From contig JAQDQK010000001.1 of NCBI GenBank assembly GCA_027658995.1, forward strand, positions 124,001 through 188,000: a stretch of DNA of 64,000 nt, written 5' to 3'. The position numbers and the translations under genes are program-made. The notes below the pieces were generated by a model, which was not told the DNA's origin, did not search any database, and saw only the letters and a list, made by a program, of their open reading frames with translations. This document shows positions 26,299 to 34,464 of this stretch, piece after piece. This DNA is from Propionibacteriaceae bacterium AM104-82. Its GTDB lineage: Bacteria > Actinomycetota > Actinomycetes > Propionibacteriales > Propionibacteriaceae. The stretch's first letter is position 1. Each line of letters starts with the position of its first letter.

Positions 26299-26378
26299 TT
26301 GAGCATGTTTGGTAACTCGTTTCAGATCTGATCGTTAAAACCCGGCGTGTCGCGCAACGAGCAACCAAACATGCTCAA
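26299..26378. repeat. 80-bp palindromic element, copy 1
   Basis: The ends are a perfect 15-bp inverted repeat: TTGAGCATGTTTGGT at 26299-26313 and its complement at 26364-26378. A second pair lies inside, CTCGTT (26316-26321) and AACGAG (26356-26361). The centre is AT-rich for this genome and holds the palindrome TCAGATCTGA (26322-26331). It lies between convergent genes, 50 bases past the stop of the minus-strand lipoprotein gene. A related element of identical length lies on the other side of that gene at 27522-27601. There is no T-run, so it is not a standard terminator. Confidence 0.85.
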
Positions 26379-26428
26379 GCCCTCACCCAACCCCAGCGAC
26401 CCGGGACCGGCGATAGGGCGGGACAGGC

Positions 26429-27469
26429 TCAGCGTGAGACGAAGACCGGTTCGCGCTGCTGCAGCATCTGCTCCGCGAGGGCGGGGCTCGCGCCCTCGGC
26501 GATGTCGAGCGTGACGATCCCGACGTTGCCCTTCGCGGTGACCGATGCCACCGACAAGCGCTCCGAGATCGGGGTCTGGGTCGTGAACATCATCCCGTCG
26601 CGCCAGACCGCCTCCAGGGCTGCGGTGTCGGGCTCCTCGGCGAACCGGTACGCGACCACGACCTGACCGCGCTTCCACCCGAGCCCGACCGTGTCGAACG
26701 GCGCCGGCGGCGTCGCCTTCTCCAGGGCCTCCATCTGCTGGGCGGCCGACTCGGGCGTTGCCATCAGGTCGGGGGCCATCGGCATCGCGTCGGTCAGGAG
26801 CGCCGAGAACACGTCCTCGCCGTCGAGCGCCTTGGCGACCTCGACGAGTCCCTCGTCCTCGGCCAGCGTGGGGGCGTCGCCGCCCAGCCAGTCGGTGACA
26901 AGCGGTGTGCTGGTGCTCATCGCGATCGCGTTCTCCTTCGCCGCGAACCGGACCGGCCGACCGATCGGGTCGATGCCCTCCCTGGCCATGTTGGCGGCCC
27001 CGTCCTCGCCGTCGATGTCGCTGCGGATCCCGTCGCCGACGTCCGTGAGGGAGTCCGGCAGCGTGTCGGGACCCAGGTCGCCCATGACGACCGTGAAGGG
27101 CTGCTCGCCGAGCCCGTTGGCGACGAACCGGTCGGCTTCGAGCAGGTCGAAGCCCGACAGTTCCTCGAAGACCGCCGGATCGGAGCGGACCGGCAGGTCC
27201 GGGAACGGCACGTAGACGGGGGAGTTGACGCCGAGCAGCCTCTGGGCGTTGCTTTCGTCGTGAGGGTCGAAGCCCCCGGCCTTGCCCGCCCCCTCCAGGT
27301 CGCCCGCGACCACGAAGCGCGGCGTCCCGATGGCGTCGGCGGGCACCTGCTCGAGCGACGCGGCAACTGACCATTTGCTGTCGACGTTGACCCCGCCGGT
27401 CGAACAGCCCGCGAGGGCGAGGCAGGCGATGGCAACGGTTGCTGCGGTGGCGCGGAGGGAGCGGCGCAT
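26429..27469 (-). CDS. Lipoprotein of unknown function
   Basis: 346 residues with a clear lipoprotein signal: a basic start, a hydrophobic core and the lipobox LALAGC with Cys22 as the lipidated residue. The mature part is soluble, acidic and has no cysteines or motifs that I recognise. It would be anchored on the outer face of the membrane. ATG 27469 has an AGAGG ribosome-binding site. The gene stands alone between two related 80-bp palindromic elements (26299-26378 and 27522-27601), which suggests that gene and elements moved or evolved together. A role beside the upstream BCCT transporter is possible but unproven. Confidence 0.8.
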   Translation of the reverse strand: MRRSLRATAATVAIACLALAGCSTGGVNVDSKWSVAASLEQVPADAIGTPRFVVAGDLEGAGKAGGFDPHDESNAQRLLGVNSPVYVPFPDLPVRSDPAVFEELSGFDLLEADRFVANGLGEQPFTVVMGDLGPDTLPDSLTDVGDGIRSDIDGEDGAANMAREGIDPIGRPVRFAAKENAIAMSTSTPLVTDWLGGDAPTLAEDEGLVEVAKALDGEDVFSALLTDAMPMAPDLMATPESAAQQMEALEKATPPAPFDTVGLGWKRGQVVVAYRFAEEPDTAALEAVWRDGMMFTTQTPISERLSVASVTAKGNVGIVTLDIAEGASPALAEQMLQQREPVFVSR

Positions 27470-27521
27470 GGAAAACCTCTCGTCGGAAGTCGTCAGGCTA
27501 ACAACGGTGCGGGGTCAGGCG

Positions 27522-27601
27522 TTGAGCAGCATCCGTGCCTCGTTGACGATGCGAGCGCTAACACGCGTCCCTACGGCGCACGAACATCGACTACTGCTCA
27601 A
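27522..27601. repeat. 80-bp palindromic element, copy 2
   Basis: Same length and plan as the element at 26299-26378: terminal TTGAGCA / TGCTCAA, CTCGTT at internal positions 18-23 and ACGA at 59-62. An ungapped alignment by eye gives 48 identical bases of 80. The outer inverted repeat here extends to 12 bp (27518-27529 with 27594-27605). It starts 10 bases past the stop of the minus-strand BCCT gene and lies upstream of the lipoprotein gene. Confidence 0.8.
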
Positions 27602-27611
27602 CGCCGGGACC

Positions 27612-29594
27612 TCACCGAGCGTCGGGGCCCGGTGCCTGCTCCGTGACGGCGGTGTCGGGGACCTCGCCGTCGGGGACCTGCGGGACGGTGCCATCGGCGA
27701 CGTCCTGAGCGTCGCCCTCGGGGGTCCAGCCGTCGGCGTAGGTGCCGGTGGCGTAGTCGTAGTCGACGGGCTGACCCTCCTCGTCGGTGCGCTGGTACCA
27801 GTCGGTGACCTTCGCGTCGTGCGAGTCGAAGTCGGCTCCGGCGCCCTCGCCCTCGGGGGCGCGCTGCACCGCGAGGCGGAAGTCGTCGCCGTACCGGTCG
27901 ACGCCCTTCTTGACGGCGTCGCGCAGCGCCCAGGTGGCGTAGGCGCGGCGGATCACCAGCGGGTCGGAGCGCAGGTCCTTGGCAAAGGAGATCATCATCG
28001 CGACCAGGATCGCCGCGAACGGGATGGCCGTGACGATGATCATGTTCTGCAGGCCCGACAGGGCGTCGCCGCCGCCGATCAGCAGCATCACCACGGCGAT
28101 GCCCATCATGGCGAGGCCCCAGAAGATCGTCACCAGCTTCGCGGGCTCCGAGTTGCCGCGCTGCGACAGCGTGCCCATCACGATGGAGGCCGAGTCGGCA
28201 GAGGTGATGAAGAAGATCGCGATGATCACCATGCCGAGGATCGGCGTGACCTGCGCAAGCGGCAGCGTGCTCAGCACGTGGAAGAACATCTCCTCGGGGT
28301 CGCCGTCGGCGGAGATCGGGTCGCCCTGGCTGCGCAGCCAGATGCTGCTGCCGCCGAGGATGCCGAAGGTCATCACGCACACGAGCGTCGGCATCGTGAT
28401 CACGTACAGGACGAACTCGCGCAGCGTCCTGCCGCGGGAGATCTTCGCCAGGAAGATGCCGACGAACGGCGACCAGGAGATCCACCACGCCCAGTAGAAG
28501 ACGGTCCAGGTGCCGGTGAATGTCGCGGCTTCCGCGCCGTAGGCGGGGCCGAGGCCCAGCATGTGGAAGAAGCTCTGGAAGTACTCCATGATCGCGGCGG
28601 GCCACAGGTTCAGGATGAACAGCGTCGGGCCCGCGATGAAGATGAACAGCGACAGCACAAGGGCCAGCACCATGTTGATGTTGGACAGCCAGCGGATGCC
28701 GCGCCCGACGCCGGAGACGGCGGAGGCGATGAAGCAGGCGGTCAGCACCGCGATGATCGCGATCAGCGCCGCGTTGGGGAGCTTGCCGATCCCGCCGACG
28801 ATCTCGACCCCGCGGCCGATCTGCATGGCGCCGATGCCGAGCGAGGCGGACGTGCCGAACAGCGTGGCGACGATGGCGAACATGTCGACCATCCGACCCG
28901 CGATGCCGTCGGCGCGCTTCTGGCCGAGCAGCGCTACCAGGATCGAGCTCATCAGGGGCACCCGGCCGCGGCGGAACGCGCCGTAGGCCACGGCGGCGCC
29001 GACCAGGCCGTAGATCGCCCAGGGGCCGATGCCCCAGTGGAAGAAGGTCTGCGCGAGGGCCTTGACGGCGGCCTCGGGCGTCTCGGGGGTCGCGGCGTCG
29101 GGGGCGGGCGACTGGTAGTAGGTCAGCGGCTCGAGCGGGCCGAAGAAGATGATGCCGATGCCGATGCCCGCGGAGAACATCATGGCGATCCACGAGAACT
29201 TGCGGTACTCCGGCTTCTCGTCGTCCTTGCCGAGCGGGATGTTGCCGTAGCGGCTCATCGCGATGAACAGCATGAACAGCAGGATCACCGCGACGAGGCC
29301 GGTGAACAGCCAGCCGACGTGGGCGAGCGTCCACTCCAGCGCGACCTTCGAGGCGGACGAGAGGGTCTCGGTCGAGACGACACCCCAGGCGATGAACGCG
29401 ATGATCAGGACGGCGGTGACGCCGAAGACGACCTTGTCCGTTCCGTACCGGTTTCGCTGCTCCTCGACGCCGATGCCAGGCACGAGGGCCGGGTGGATGC
29501 CGTGGGGGTAGGTCTCGTCGACCTGCTTGAACAGGCGTCGGGCCTTCGGCCCGATGCCCTCCTTCTGCGACCGGTTGTGATGGTCGGACTGCAC
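27612..29594 (-). CDS. BCCT-family transporter (choline/betaine/carnitine type)
   Basis: 660-residue secondary transporter with about 12 helices. Family landmarks are FSAGIGIGIIFFGPLEPLTY in the third helix region and the BCCT signature YWAWWISWSPFVGIFLAKIS, whose tryptophans form the substrate site. A hydrophilic N-terminal tail of about 50 residues and an acidic C-terminal domain of about 120 residues flank the core; in BetP-like proteins such tails sense osmotic stress. GTG 29594 has a strong GGAGGAG site six bases upstream. Likely substrates are glycine betaine or choline, for osmoprotection. Sodium or proton coupling cannot be decided by eye. Confidence 0.92.
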   Translation of the reverse strand: MQSDHHNRSQKEGIGPKARRLFKQVDETYPHGIHPALVPGIGVEEQRNRYGTDKVVFGVTAVLIIAFIAWGVVSTETLSSASKVALEWTLAHVGWLFTGLVAVILLFMLFIAMSRYGNIPLGKDDEKPEYRKFSWIAMMFSAGIGIGIIFFGPLEPLTYYQSPAPDAATPETPEAAVKALAQTFFHWGIGPWAIYGLVGAAVAYGAFRRGRVPLMSSILVALLGQKRADGIAGRMVDMFAIVATLFGTSASLGIGAMQIGRGVEIVGGIGKLPNAALIAIIAVLTACFIASAVSGVGRGIRWLSNINMVLALVLSLFIFIAGPTLFILNLWPAAIMEYFQSFFHMLGLGPAYGAEAATFTGTWTVFYWAWWISWSPFVGIFLAKISRGRTLREFVLYVITMPTLVCVMTFGILGGSSIWLRSQGDPISADGDPEEMFFHVLSTLPLAQVTPILGMVIIAIFFITSADSASIVMGTLSQRGNSEPAKLVTIFWGLAMMGIAVVMLLIGGGDALSGLQNMIIVTAIPFAAILVAMMISFAKDLRSDPLVIRRAYATWALRDAVKKGVDRYGDDFRLAVQRAPEGEGAGADFDSHDAKVTDWYQRTDEEGQPVDYDYATGTYADGWTPEGDAQDVADGTVPQVPDGEVPDTAVTEQAPGPDAR

Positions 29595-29671
29595 GCGGTT
29601 CTCCTCCGCAGGGGCCAGGGACGATCTAGCACCTTACCCGCTGAGCGGTCAGCGACCACCTTCAATGCTTG

Positions 29672-30439
29672 TCAGAGACCCGCAAGAAACGCGTCGACGG
29701 CGGAGAAGTAGGCCTCCGGGCGATCCCGCCTGACGCAGTGCCCGGCGCCCTCGATCTCGACGCAGCGCACAAGCGGATTGCCGATCAGCGCGGGATCGGG
29801 CGCCATCTCCCCGTCGATGGGAGTGACGATGAGCGTCGGCACCGTAAGTTCGCTGAACAGGCCACGCTCCCACGGCCCGGACATGAGCCGGAGCCCTTCG
29901 CGCAGGTAGACACGGTCGACGCGCGGCTTGGAGTCGGCCCACGCCTCGATCTCAGTGCCCGTCCACGGCGTCTCGCGGCCCATCCGGGCGACCTCGTCCG
30001 CGCGGCGCGACGTGACGGCCTCCACGAAGGCCACCTGCTGGTCGCGAAACCCGGTCAGGTCGAAGTCCGGGTCGTCGACGGGCGGGGGCTTCGCCGGGTC
30101 CTCCAGCACCGCCGCCCTGACGAGGTCGGGCCGCTCCAGCGCGATCCGGGCCGAGAGGAAGCCGCCGAGCGAGTGACCCACCAGCACCGCCGGCGCGCCG
30201 AGAGAGGCGAGCACCTCCTCGACGTCGCGCTGCATCACCGTCGAGGCGGCGGCCAGTTGCGAGGCCTCGAAGCGCGGCGAGGTGCCGTGGCCGCGGAGGT
30301 CGACGGCGATCAGGTCGTAGGTCCCGCGCCAGTGCTCGACCGCGTCGGGCCAGTTGGTGCCGTCGTCGGTCAGGCCGTGCACGAGCACCATCGTCGGCGC
30401 CCCGCTCGTGCCGAGACGATGCAGAGTCAACTCAGTCAT
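29672..30439 (-). CDS. Alpha/beta hydrolase
   Basis: 255 residues of the alpha/beta hydrolase fold without signal peptide. The oxyanion region is VLVHGLTDDG (His21-Gly22), the nucleophile Ser90 lies in VGHSLGG, and the final histidine is in EGAGHCVRRD. The cap region between about 115 and 190 is charged. The substrate is unknown: esterase, lactonase or C-C hydrolase activities are all possible in this family. The gene is divergent from the DUF1846 gene and ends 77 bases before the BCCT start, so it may share a transcript with BCCT. Confidence 0.87.
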   Translation of the reverse strand: MTELTLHRLGTSGAPTMVLVHGLTDDGTNWPDAVEHWRGTYDLIAVDLRGHGTSPRFEASQLAAASTVMQRDVEEVLASLGAPAVLVGHSLGGFLSARIALERPDLVRAAVLEDPAKPPPVDDPDFDLTGFRDQQVAFVEAVTSRRADEVARMGRETPWTGTEIEAWADSKPRVDRVYLREGLRLMSGPWERGLFSELTVPTLIVTPIDGEMAPDPALIGNPLVRCVEIEGAGHCVRRDRPEAYFSAVDAFLAGL

Positions 30440-30503
30440 GCCGGGATGTTAACAACCGCATGGATGGGGGATTCATGGGGGCGGCACGATACGATCGACC
30501 TCC

Positions 30504-31997
30504 GTGACGCGCAACGTTGGTTTTGACCGGGAACGCTATCTGGCTCTGCAGTCGGAGCACATCAACGAGCGGCGGAAGCGCTTCGGCGGCAAGCTGTATC
30601 TGGAGTTCGGCGGCAAGCTTTTCGACGACCACCACGCGTCGCGCGTCCTGCCCGGCTTCACACCCGACAACAAGATCCAGATGCTGGAGACCATCAAGGA
30701 CGACATCGAGGTCGTCATCGCGGTCTCGGCGCACGACCTGGCCCGCAACAAGGTCCGTGCCGACCTCGGCATCACCTACGAACTGGACGTGCTGCGCCTG
30801 ATCGACGAGTTCCGCTCCTACGGCCTGTTGGTCGGCAGCATCGTCATCACGCAGATGACGGACGAGCACCGCCAGGCCCGCGCCTTCAAGCGCAAGCTGG
30901 AGCGCCTCGGCCTGAAGGTGTACCGGCACTACCCGATCAAGGGCTACCCCAACGACGTCTCCCTGATCGTCAGCGACGCGGGCTACGGCCGCAACGACTA
31001 CATCGAGACCGAGCGCGACGTCGTGATCGTGACCGCGCCGGGCCCCGGCAGCGGCAAGATGGCCACCTGCCTTTCGCAGCTCTATCACGACCATCAGCGC
31101 GGCATCAGCTCCGGCTACGCCAAGTACGAGACGTTCCCGATCTGGAACCTGCCGCTCGACCACCCCGTCAACCTCGCCTACGAGGCCGCCACCGCCGACC
31201 TCGACGACGTCAACATGATCGACCCGTACCACCTTGCCGCCTACGGCGAGCAGTGCGTCAACTACAACCGCGACGTCGAGATCTTCCCCGTCCTGAAGCT
31301 CCTGCTTGAACGCCTCACGGGCAGCTCCCCCTACGAGTCGCCCACCGACATGGGCGTCAACATGGCCGGGGTGTGCATCTCCGACGACGAGGTGTGCCGC
31401 GACGCCGCGAAGCAGGAGATCATCCGGCGCTACTTCAAGGCATTGGTCGCCGAGCGGCGCGACGAACTCGAGCCGACCGTCTCTGACCGGATCGCGCTGA
31501 CGATGAGCCAGGTCGGCATCGCCCGCGAGGACCGCCCGGTGGCGGGCCCCGCGCTGGAGGTGGAGCGGCGCACCAAGGCGCCCGCAGCGGCCATGGAACT
31601 GGCCGACGGCCGGATCATCACGGGCAAGACCTCCCCGCTTCTGGGAGCCTGCTCCGCGATGCTGCTCGACGCGCTCAAGGAGTTGGCAGGCATCGACCCG
31701 AAGGTGCGGCTGCTCTCGCCCGAGACCATCGAGCCCATCCAGACCCTCAAGACGGCGCATCTGGGCAGCCTCAACCCGAGGCTGCACACCGACGAGGTGC
31801 TGATCGCGCTGTCGGTCAGCGCGACCTACGACCCGAACGCGAAGGCGGCCCTCGAGCGGCTCAGCGAGTTGCGCGGCTGCGACGTGCACAGCAGCGTGAT
31901 CCTCGGCTCGGTGGATGAGGGGATCCTGCGCAACTTGGGCGTCAACGTGACGAGCGAGCCCGTCTACCAGTCGAAGAAGCTCTACAAGAAGCGCTAG
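30504..31997 (+). CDS. DUF1846 domain-containing protein
   Basis: 497 residues, full length for the DUF1846 family, whose structures are known but whose function is not. The conserved beginning ([20 protein letters not shown], then [13 protein letters not shown]) and [18 protein letters not shown], which contains a P-loop-like GSGKM, are present. It has no signal peptide or membrane helix. A TACGAT -10-like element at 30490-30495 lies eight bases before GTG 30504, so the message is probably leaderless. Its TAG stop overlaps the stop of the convergent MFS gene within a single palindromic CTAG (31994-31997). Confidence 0.93.
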   Translation: MTRNVGFDRERYLALQSEHINERRKRFGGKLYLEFGGKLFDDHHASRVLPGFTPDNKIQMLETIKDDIEVVIAVSAHDLARNKVRADLGITYELDVLRLIDEFRSYGLLVGSIVITQMTDEHRQARAFKRKLERLGLKVYRHYPIKGYPNDVSLIVSDAGYGRNDYIETERDVVIVTAPGPGSGKMATCLSQLYHDHQRGISSGYAKYETFPIWNLPLDHPVNLAYEAATADLDDVNMIDPYHLAAYGEQCVNYNRDVEIFPVLKLLLERLTGSSPYESPTDMGVNMAGVCISDDEVCRDAAKQEIIRRYFKALVAERRDELEPTVSDRIALTMSQVGIAREDRPVAGPALEVERRTKAPAAAMELADGRIITGKTSPLLGACSAMLLDALKELAGIDPKVRLLSPETIEPIQTLKTAHLGSLNPRLHTDEVLIALSVSATYDPNAKAALERLSELRGCDVHSSVILGSVDEGILRNLGVNVTSEPVYQSKKLYKKR

Positions 31998-33178
31998 TCG
32001 CCCAGTTCGTCCTCGACGAGCACGGGCCGGCAGGCGTACAGGCCGGCGAGCAGCATCGGCGCCACCAGGAACAGTTGCAGCGCGATCGGCGCAGTCCAGC
32101 CTCCCGTGACGGAGTGCAGCACCCCGAACGACAGTGGGCCGAGCGTCGCGATGACGTAGCCGACCGACTGCGAGAACCCGCTGAGCGCCGCGGTGGCCGC
32201 GGGCGTCCGTGCCCGGGTGCCGAACAGCGCGAGCAGCAGCGGGAACGACGCGGTGCCGAGCGCCAGGAAGATCGCCCACAGCCACGGAAGGCTCGACGGC
32301 GCAAGCATCAGCCCGAGGTAGCCGGCGACCAGGAACGCGAGGATCGACAGGAAGAGCACCGTCGGGTTGCGGGTGCGCGCCACGTAGGCGGGGATCGCGA
32401 AGGCGGGGATCAGCCCGACGCCGGTGGCGATGCCGAGCATCAGGCCCGCCTGCACCTCGTCGAGGCCTGCGGAGCGGTAGACGCTGGGCAGCCACCCGAA
32501 GATCGAGTAGGCCTGCGCCGACTGGATACCGAAGAGCACCGCGAGCGCCCAGCCGAGCCGGGTCCGGGCGATCTGGCCGAGCGTGACGCGCGGCTGCCCG
32601 TCCGTGCGGCGCTGCTCGCGGGAGCGAAGCAGCGGGAGCCAGGCGACAAGGGCCGCCGCCGCAGCCACCACCCAGACGGCGAGCGCCGCACGCCACCCGC
32701 CCATCGAGTGCGCGACGGGCACGGTCGCCACGCTCGCGGTCGTGACGCCCACCGTCAGGGTGAACGAGTACAGGGCCGTCGCCAGCCCGATCCGGCGCGG
32801 ATAGTGCTGGCGCACCAGCGACGGCATCAGGACGTTGGCCTGCGCCATGCCGGCAAGCGCGACCATCGACAGCAGCAGGAACGGCACGGGGGAATGGACC
32901 AGCAGGCGGCCGACCTGCCCAACGATCAGCACCCCGAGCGCGAGAGCGATGGCCAGGTGGTCGCCGAGCTTGCGCGCGATGGTGGGGGCGAGCGCCCCGA
33001 AGCTCGCGAAGCAGATCGTCGGCAGCGACGTCAGCAGGCCGGCGGTGGTGCCGGTCAGCCCGATGTCGGCGCTGATCTCGGAGAGCACGGGGCCGACCGC
33101 GACCGCGACGGGGCGCAGGTTGAACGCCAGCGCGAGCAGGGCGACCAGCGGCCACCAGCGGCGGAGGTGTTCGATCAC
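31994..33178 (-). CDS. MFS transporter, CynX/NimT type
   Basis: 394-residue major facilitator protein with about 12 helices. The first helix region [17 protein letters not shown] resembles CynX/NimT transporters, whose characterised members handle cyanate and 2-nitroimidazole; most are uncharacterised exporters. GTG 33178 was chosen because the membrane domain begins directly after it and AAAGG lies about eight bases upstream; the longer open frame upstream is only GC-rich read-through. It is the last gene of a minus-strand run starting with the sugar-binding protein at 40131. A sugar-related role is therefore possible but not supported by family. Confidence 0.87.
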   Translation of the reverse strand: MIEHLRRWWPLVALLALAFNLRPVAVAVGPVLSEISADIGLTGTTAGLLTSLPTICFASFGALAPTIARKLGDHLAIALALGVLIVGQVGRLLVHSPVPFLLLSMVALAGMAQANVLMPSLVRQHYPRRIGLATALYSFTLTVGVTTASVATVPVAHSMGGWRAALAVWVVAAAAALVAWLPLLRSREQRRTDGQPRVTLGQIARTRLGWALAVLFGIQSAQAYSIFGWLPSVYRSAGLDEVQAGLMLGIATGVGLIPAFAIPAYVARTRNPTVLFLSILAFLVAGYLGLMLAPSSLPWLWAIFLALGTASFPLLLALFGTRARTPAATAALSGFSQSVGYVIATLGPLSFGVLHSVTGGWTAPIALQLFLVAPMLLAGLYACRPVLVEDELGD

Positions 33179-33234
33179 GGTCAGGCCTTTCTCATTGGCC
33201 CGCACACGATACCCCGCCTTGGCGTCGCCGTCCC

Positions 33235-34446
33235 TCAGTCGCTCAGCAGCCCCCGGTCGACGGCGGTCGCCATCGACGGCGCGAGCGGCAGTCGGGGGAT
33301 CAGCGTCGCCTGCACCGCGTGGTACAGGTCGGGCTTGCCCGGCCACACCGTGTCTGTGGGGCGGTTCGACGGATCCAACTGGTGGAACCAGGAGCCGTGG
33401 CGCAGGTCGCGGAAGCAGGCATCGACGTGGTCCCACCAGCGGGCGTAGTCGTCGGCGTAGCGCTGCGATCCGGTGCGCTGCAGCAGCGCGGCGGCGGCGC
33501 CGACGGCCTCCGCGGCGACCCAGTGCATCCGGTCGCGGGTGACGGGGGTGCCGTCCCAGCCGGTGGTGTAGACGAAGCCGTCGGCGCCGTCAGCGGCCCA
33601 GCCGTCTGCGACGGCACGGTCGTACAGCGCCTCCGCGGCCTCGGCCCAGCCCGCGTCTGCGTCGCCGAGCGCCGCCTCCAGGTGCAGGAACAGCCGGGAC
33701 CACTCAAGGCCGTGGCCGACGGTGGCGCCGTAGGGGCGGAACGGGTCGTCGGGCCGGTCGACGTTGTATTCGAGTTGGGCGACCCAGGTGTCGTCGTAGT
33801 GCTCGGGCAGGCGCCACCCGTTGGCCTCCGCCTGCGAGCGGGCGAACCGGGCGATCCGCTCGGCCCGGCGCAGCCACAGGTCGTCGCCCGTGACGTCGGC
33901 CGCGGCGAGGAAGGCCTCGACGGTGTGCATGTTGGCGTTGATGCCGCGGTACGGGTCGGTGCTTGAGAAGTCGGCGGCCACGGCGTCGGCGACCAGGCCG
34001 TCCTCCTCGAGCCAGAACCGTTCGATGACGCGCAGCGCCTCGTCAAGCAGTTCGCGGGCGCCGTCGAGCCCTGCGAGCGTCGCGGAACTGGAGGCGAGCA
34101 CCACGAACGCGTGGTCGTAGGCCTCCTTGGCGCCCTGCCTGCGCGAGTCGTGGAACCAGCCGCCGTGCTCTGCGTCGCGCAGCGGGCCGCTGATCAGCCC
34201 GTCGAGTGCGCCCTGCGCGACGGCCCGCGAGCCGGGCCGGCCCATCAGCACGCCGAGCGAGTAGACGTGCACCGTGCGGCAGGTGATCCACGCCTCGATG
34301 GCGTGGCCCGGCTCCGGGTCGCCCGAGGCGTCGAGCCAGATGGCGCCCTGGCCGGGCAGCACGGCCCGGGTTCCGAAGCTCATCAGGCGCTCGGTCTCCG
34401 ACTGGAGCCAGGAGCGGTGTTGGGCGATGGTTGGCCAGGGCAGCAT
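33235..34446 (-). CDS. AGE-family sugar epimerase/isomerase, probable mannose isomerase
   Basis: 403-residue (alpha/alpha)6-barrel enzyme of the N-acylglucosamine 2-epimerase family. Histidines expected in the barrel active site are visible in CRTVHVYSLG, NANMHTVEAF, TVGHGLEWSR and RMHWVAAEA. Within the family, mannose isomerases and YihS-type aldose-ketose isomerases keep this pattern. Its position 18 bases after a beta-mannosidase gene favours conversion of released mannose to fructose. AAGGA lies before ATG 34446. N-acetylglucosamine or cellobiose epimerase activity cannot be excluded. Confidence 0.85.
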   Translation of the reverse strand: MLPWPTIAQHRSWLQSETERLMSFGTRAVLPGQGAIWLDASGDPEPGHAIEAWITCRTVHVYSLGVLMGRPGSRAVAQGALDGLISGPLRDAEHGGWFHDSRRQGAKEAYDHAFVVLASSSATLAGLDGARELLDEALRVIERFWLEEDGLVADAVAADFSSTDPYRGINANMHTVEAFLAAADVTGDDLWLRRAERIARFARSQAEANGWRLPEHYDDTWVAQLEYNVDRPDDPFRPYGATVGHGLEWSRLFLHLEAALGDADAGWAEAAEALYDRAVADGWAADGADGFVYTTGWDGTPVTRDRMHWVAAEAVGAAAALLQRTGSQRYADDYARWWDHVDACFRDLRHGSWFHQLDPSNRPTDTVWPGKPDLYHAVQATLIPRLPLAPSMATAVDRGLLSD

Positions 34447-34464
34447 CTGGTGTCCTTCTGTGGA

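Noticed and set aside
26299..27601. Integron attC sites: the element ends GTTGAGC and GCTCAAC fit GTTRRRY and RYYYAAC
   Set aside because: In attC the order is RYYYAAC first and GTTRRRY last. Here the polarity is reversed on both strands, the right end of copy 1 is TCAAG not TCAAC, and no integron integrase is present.
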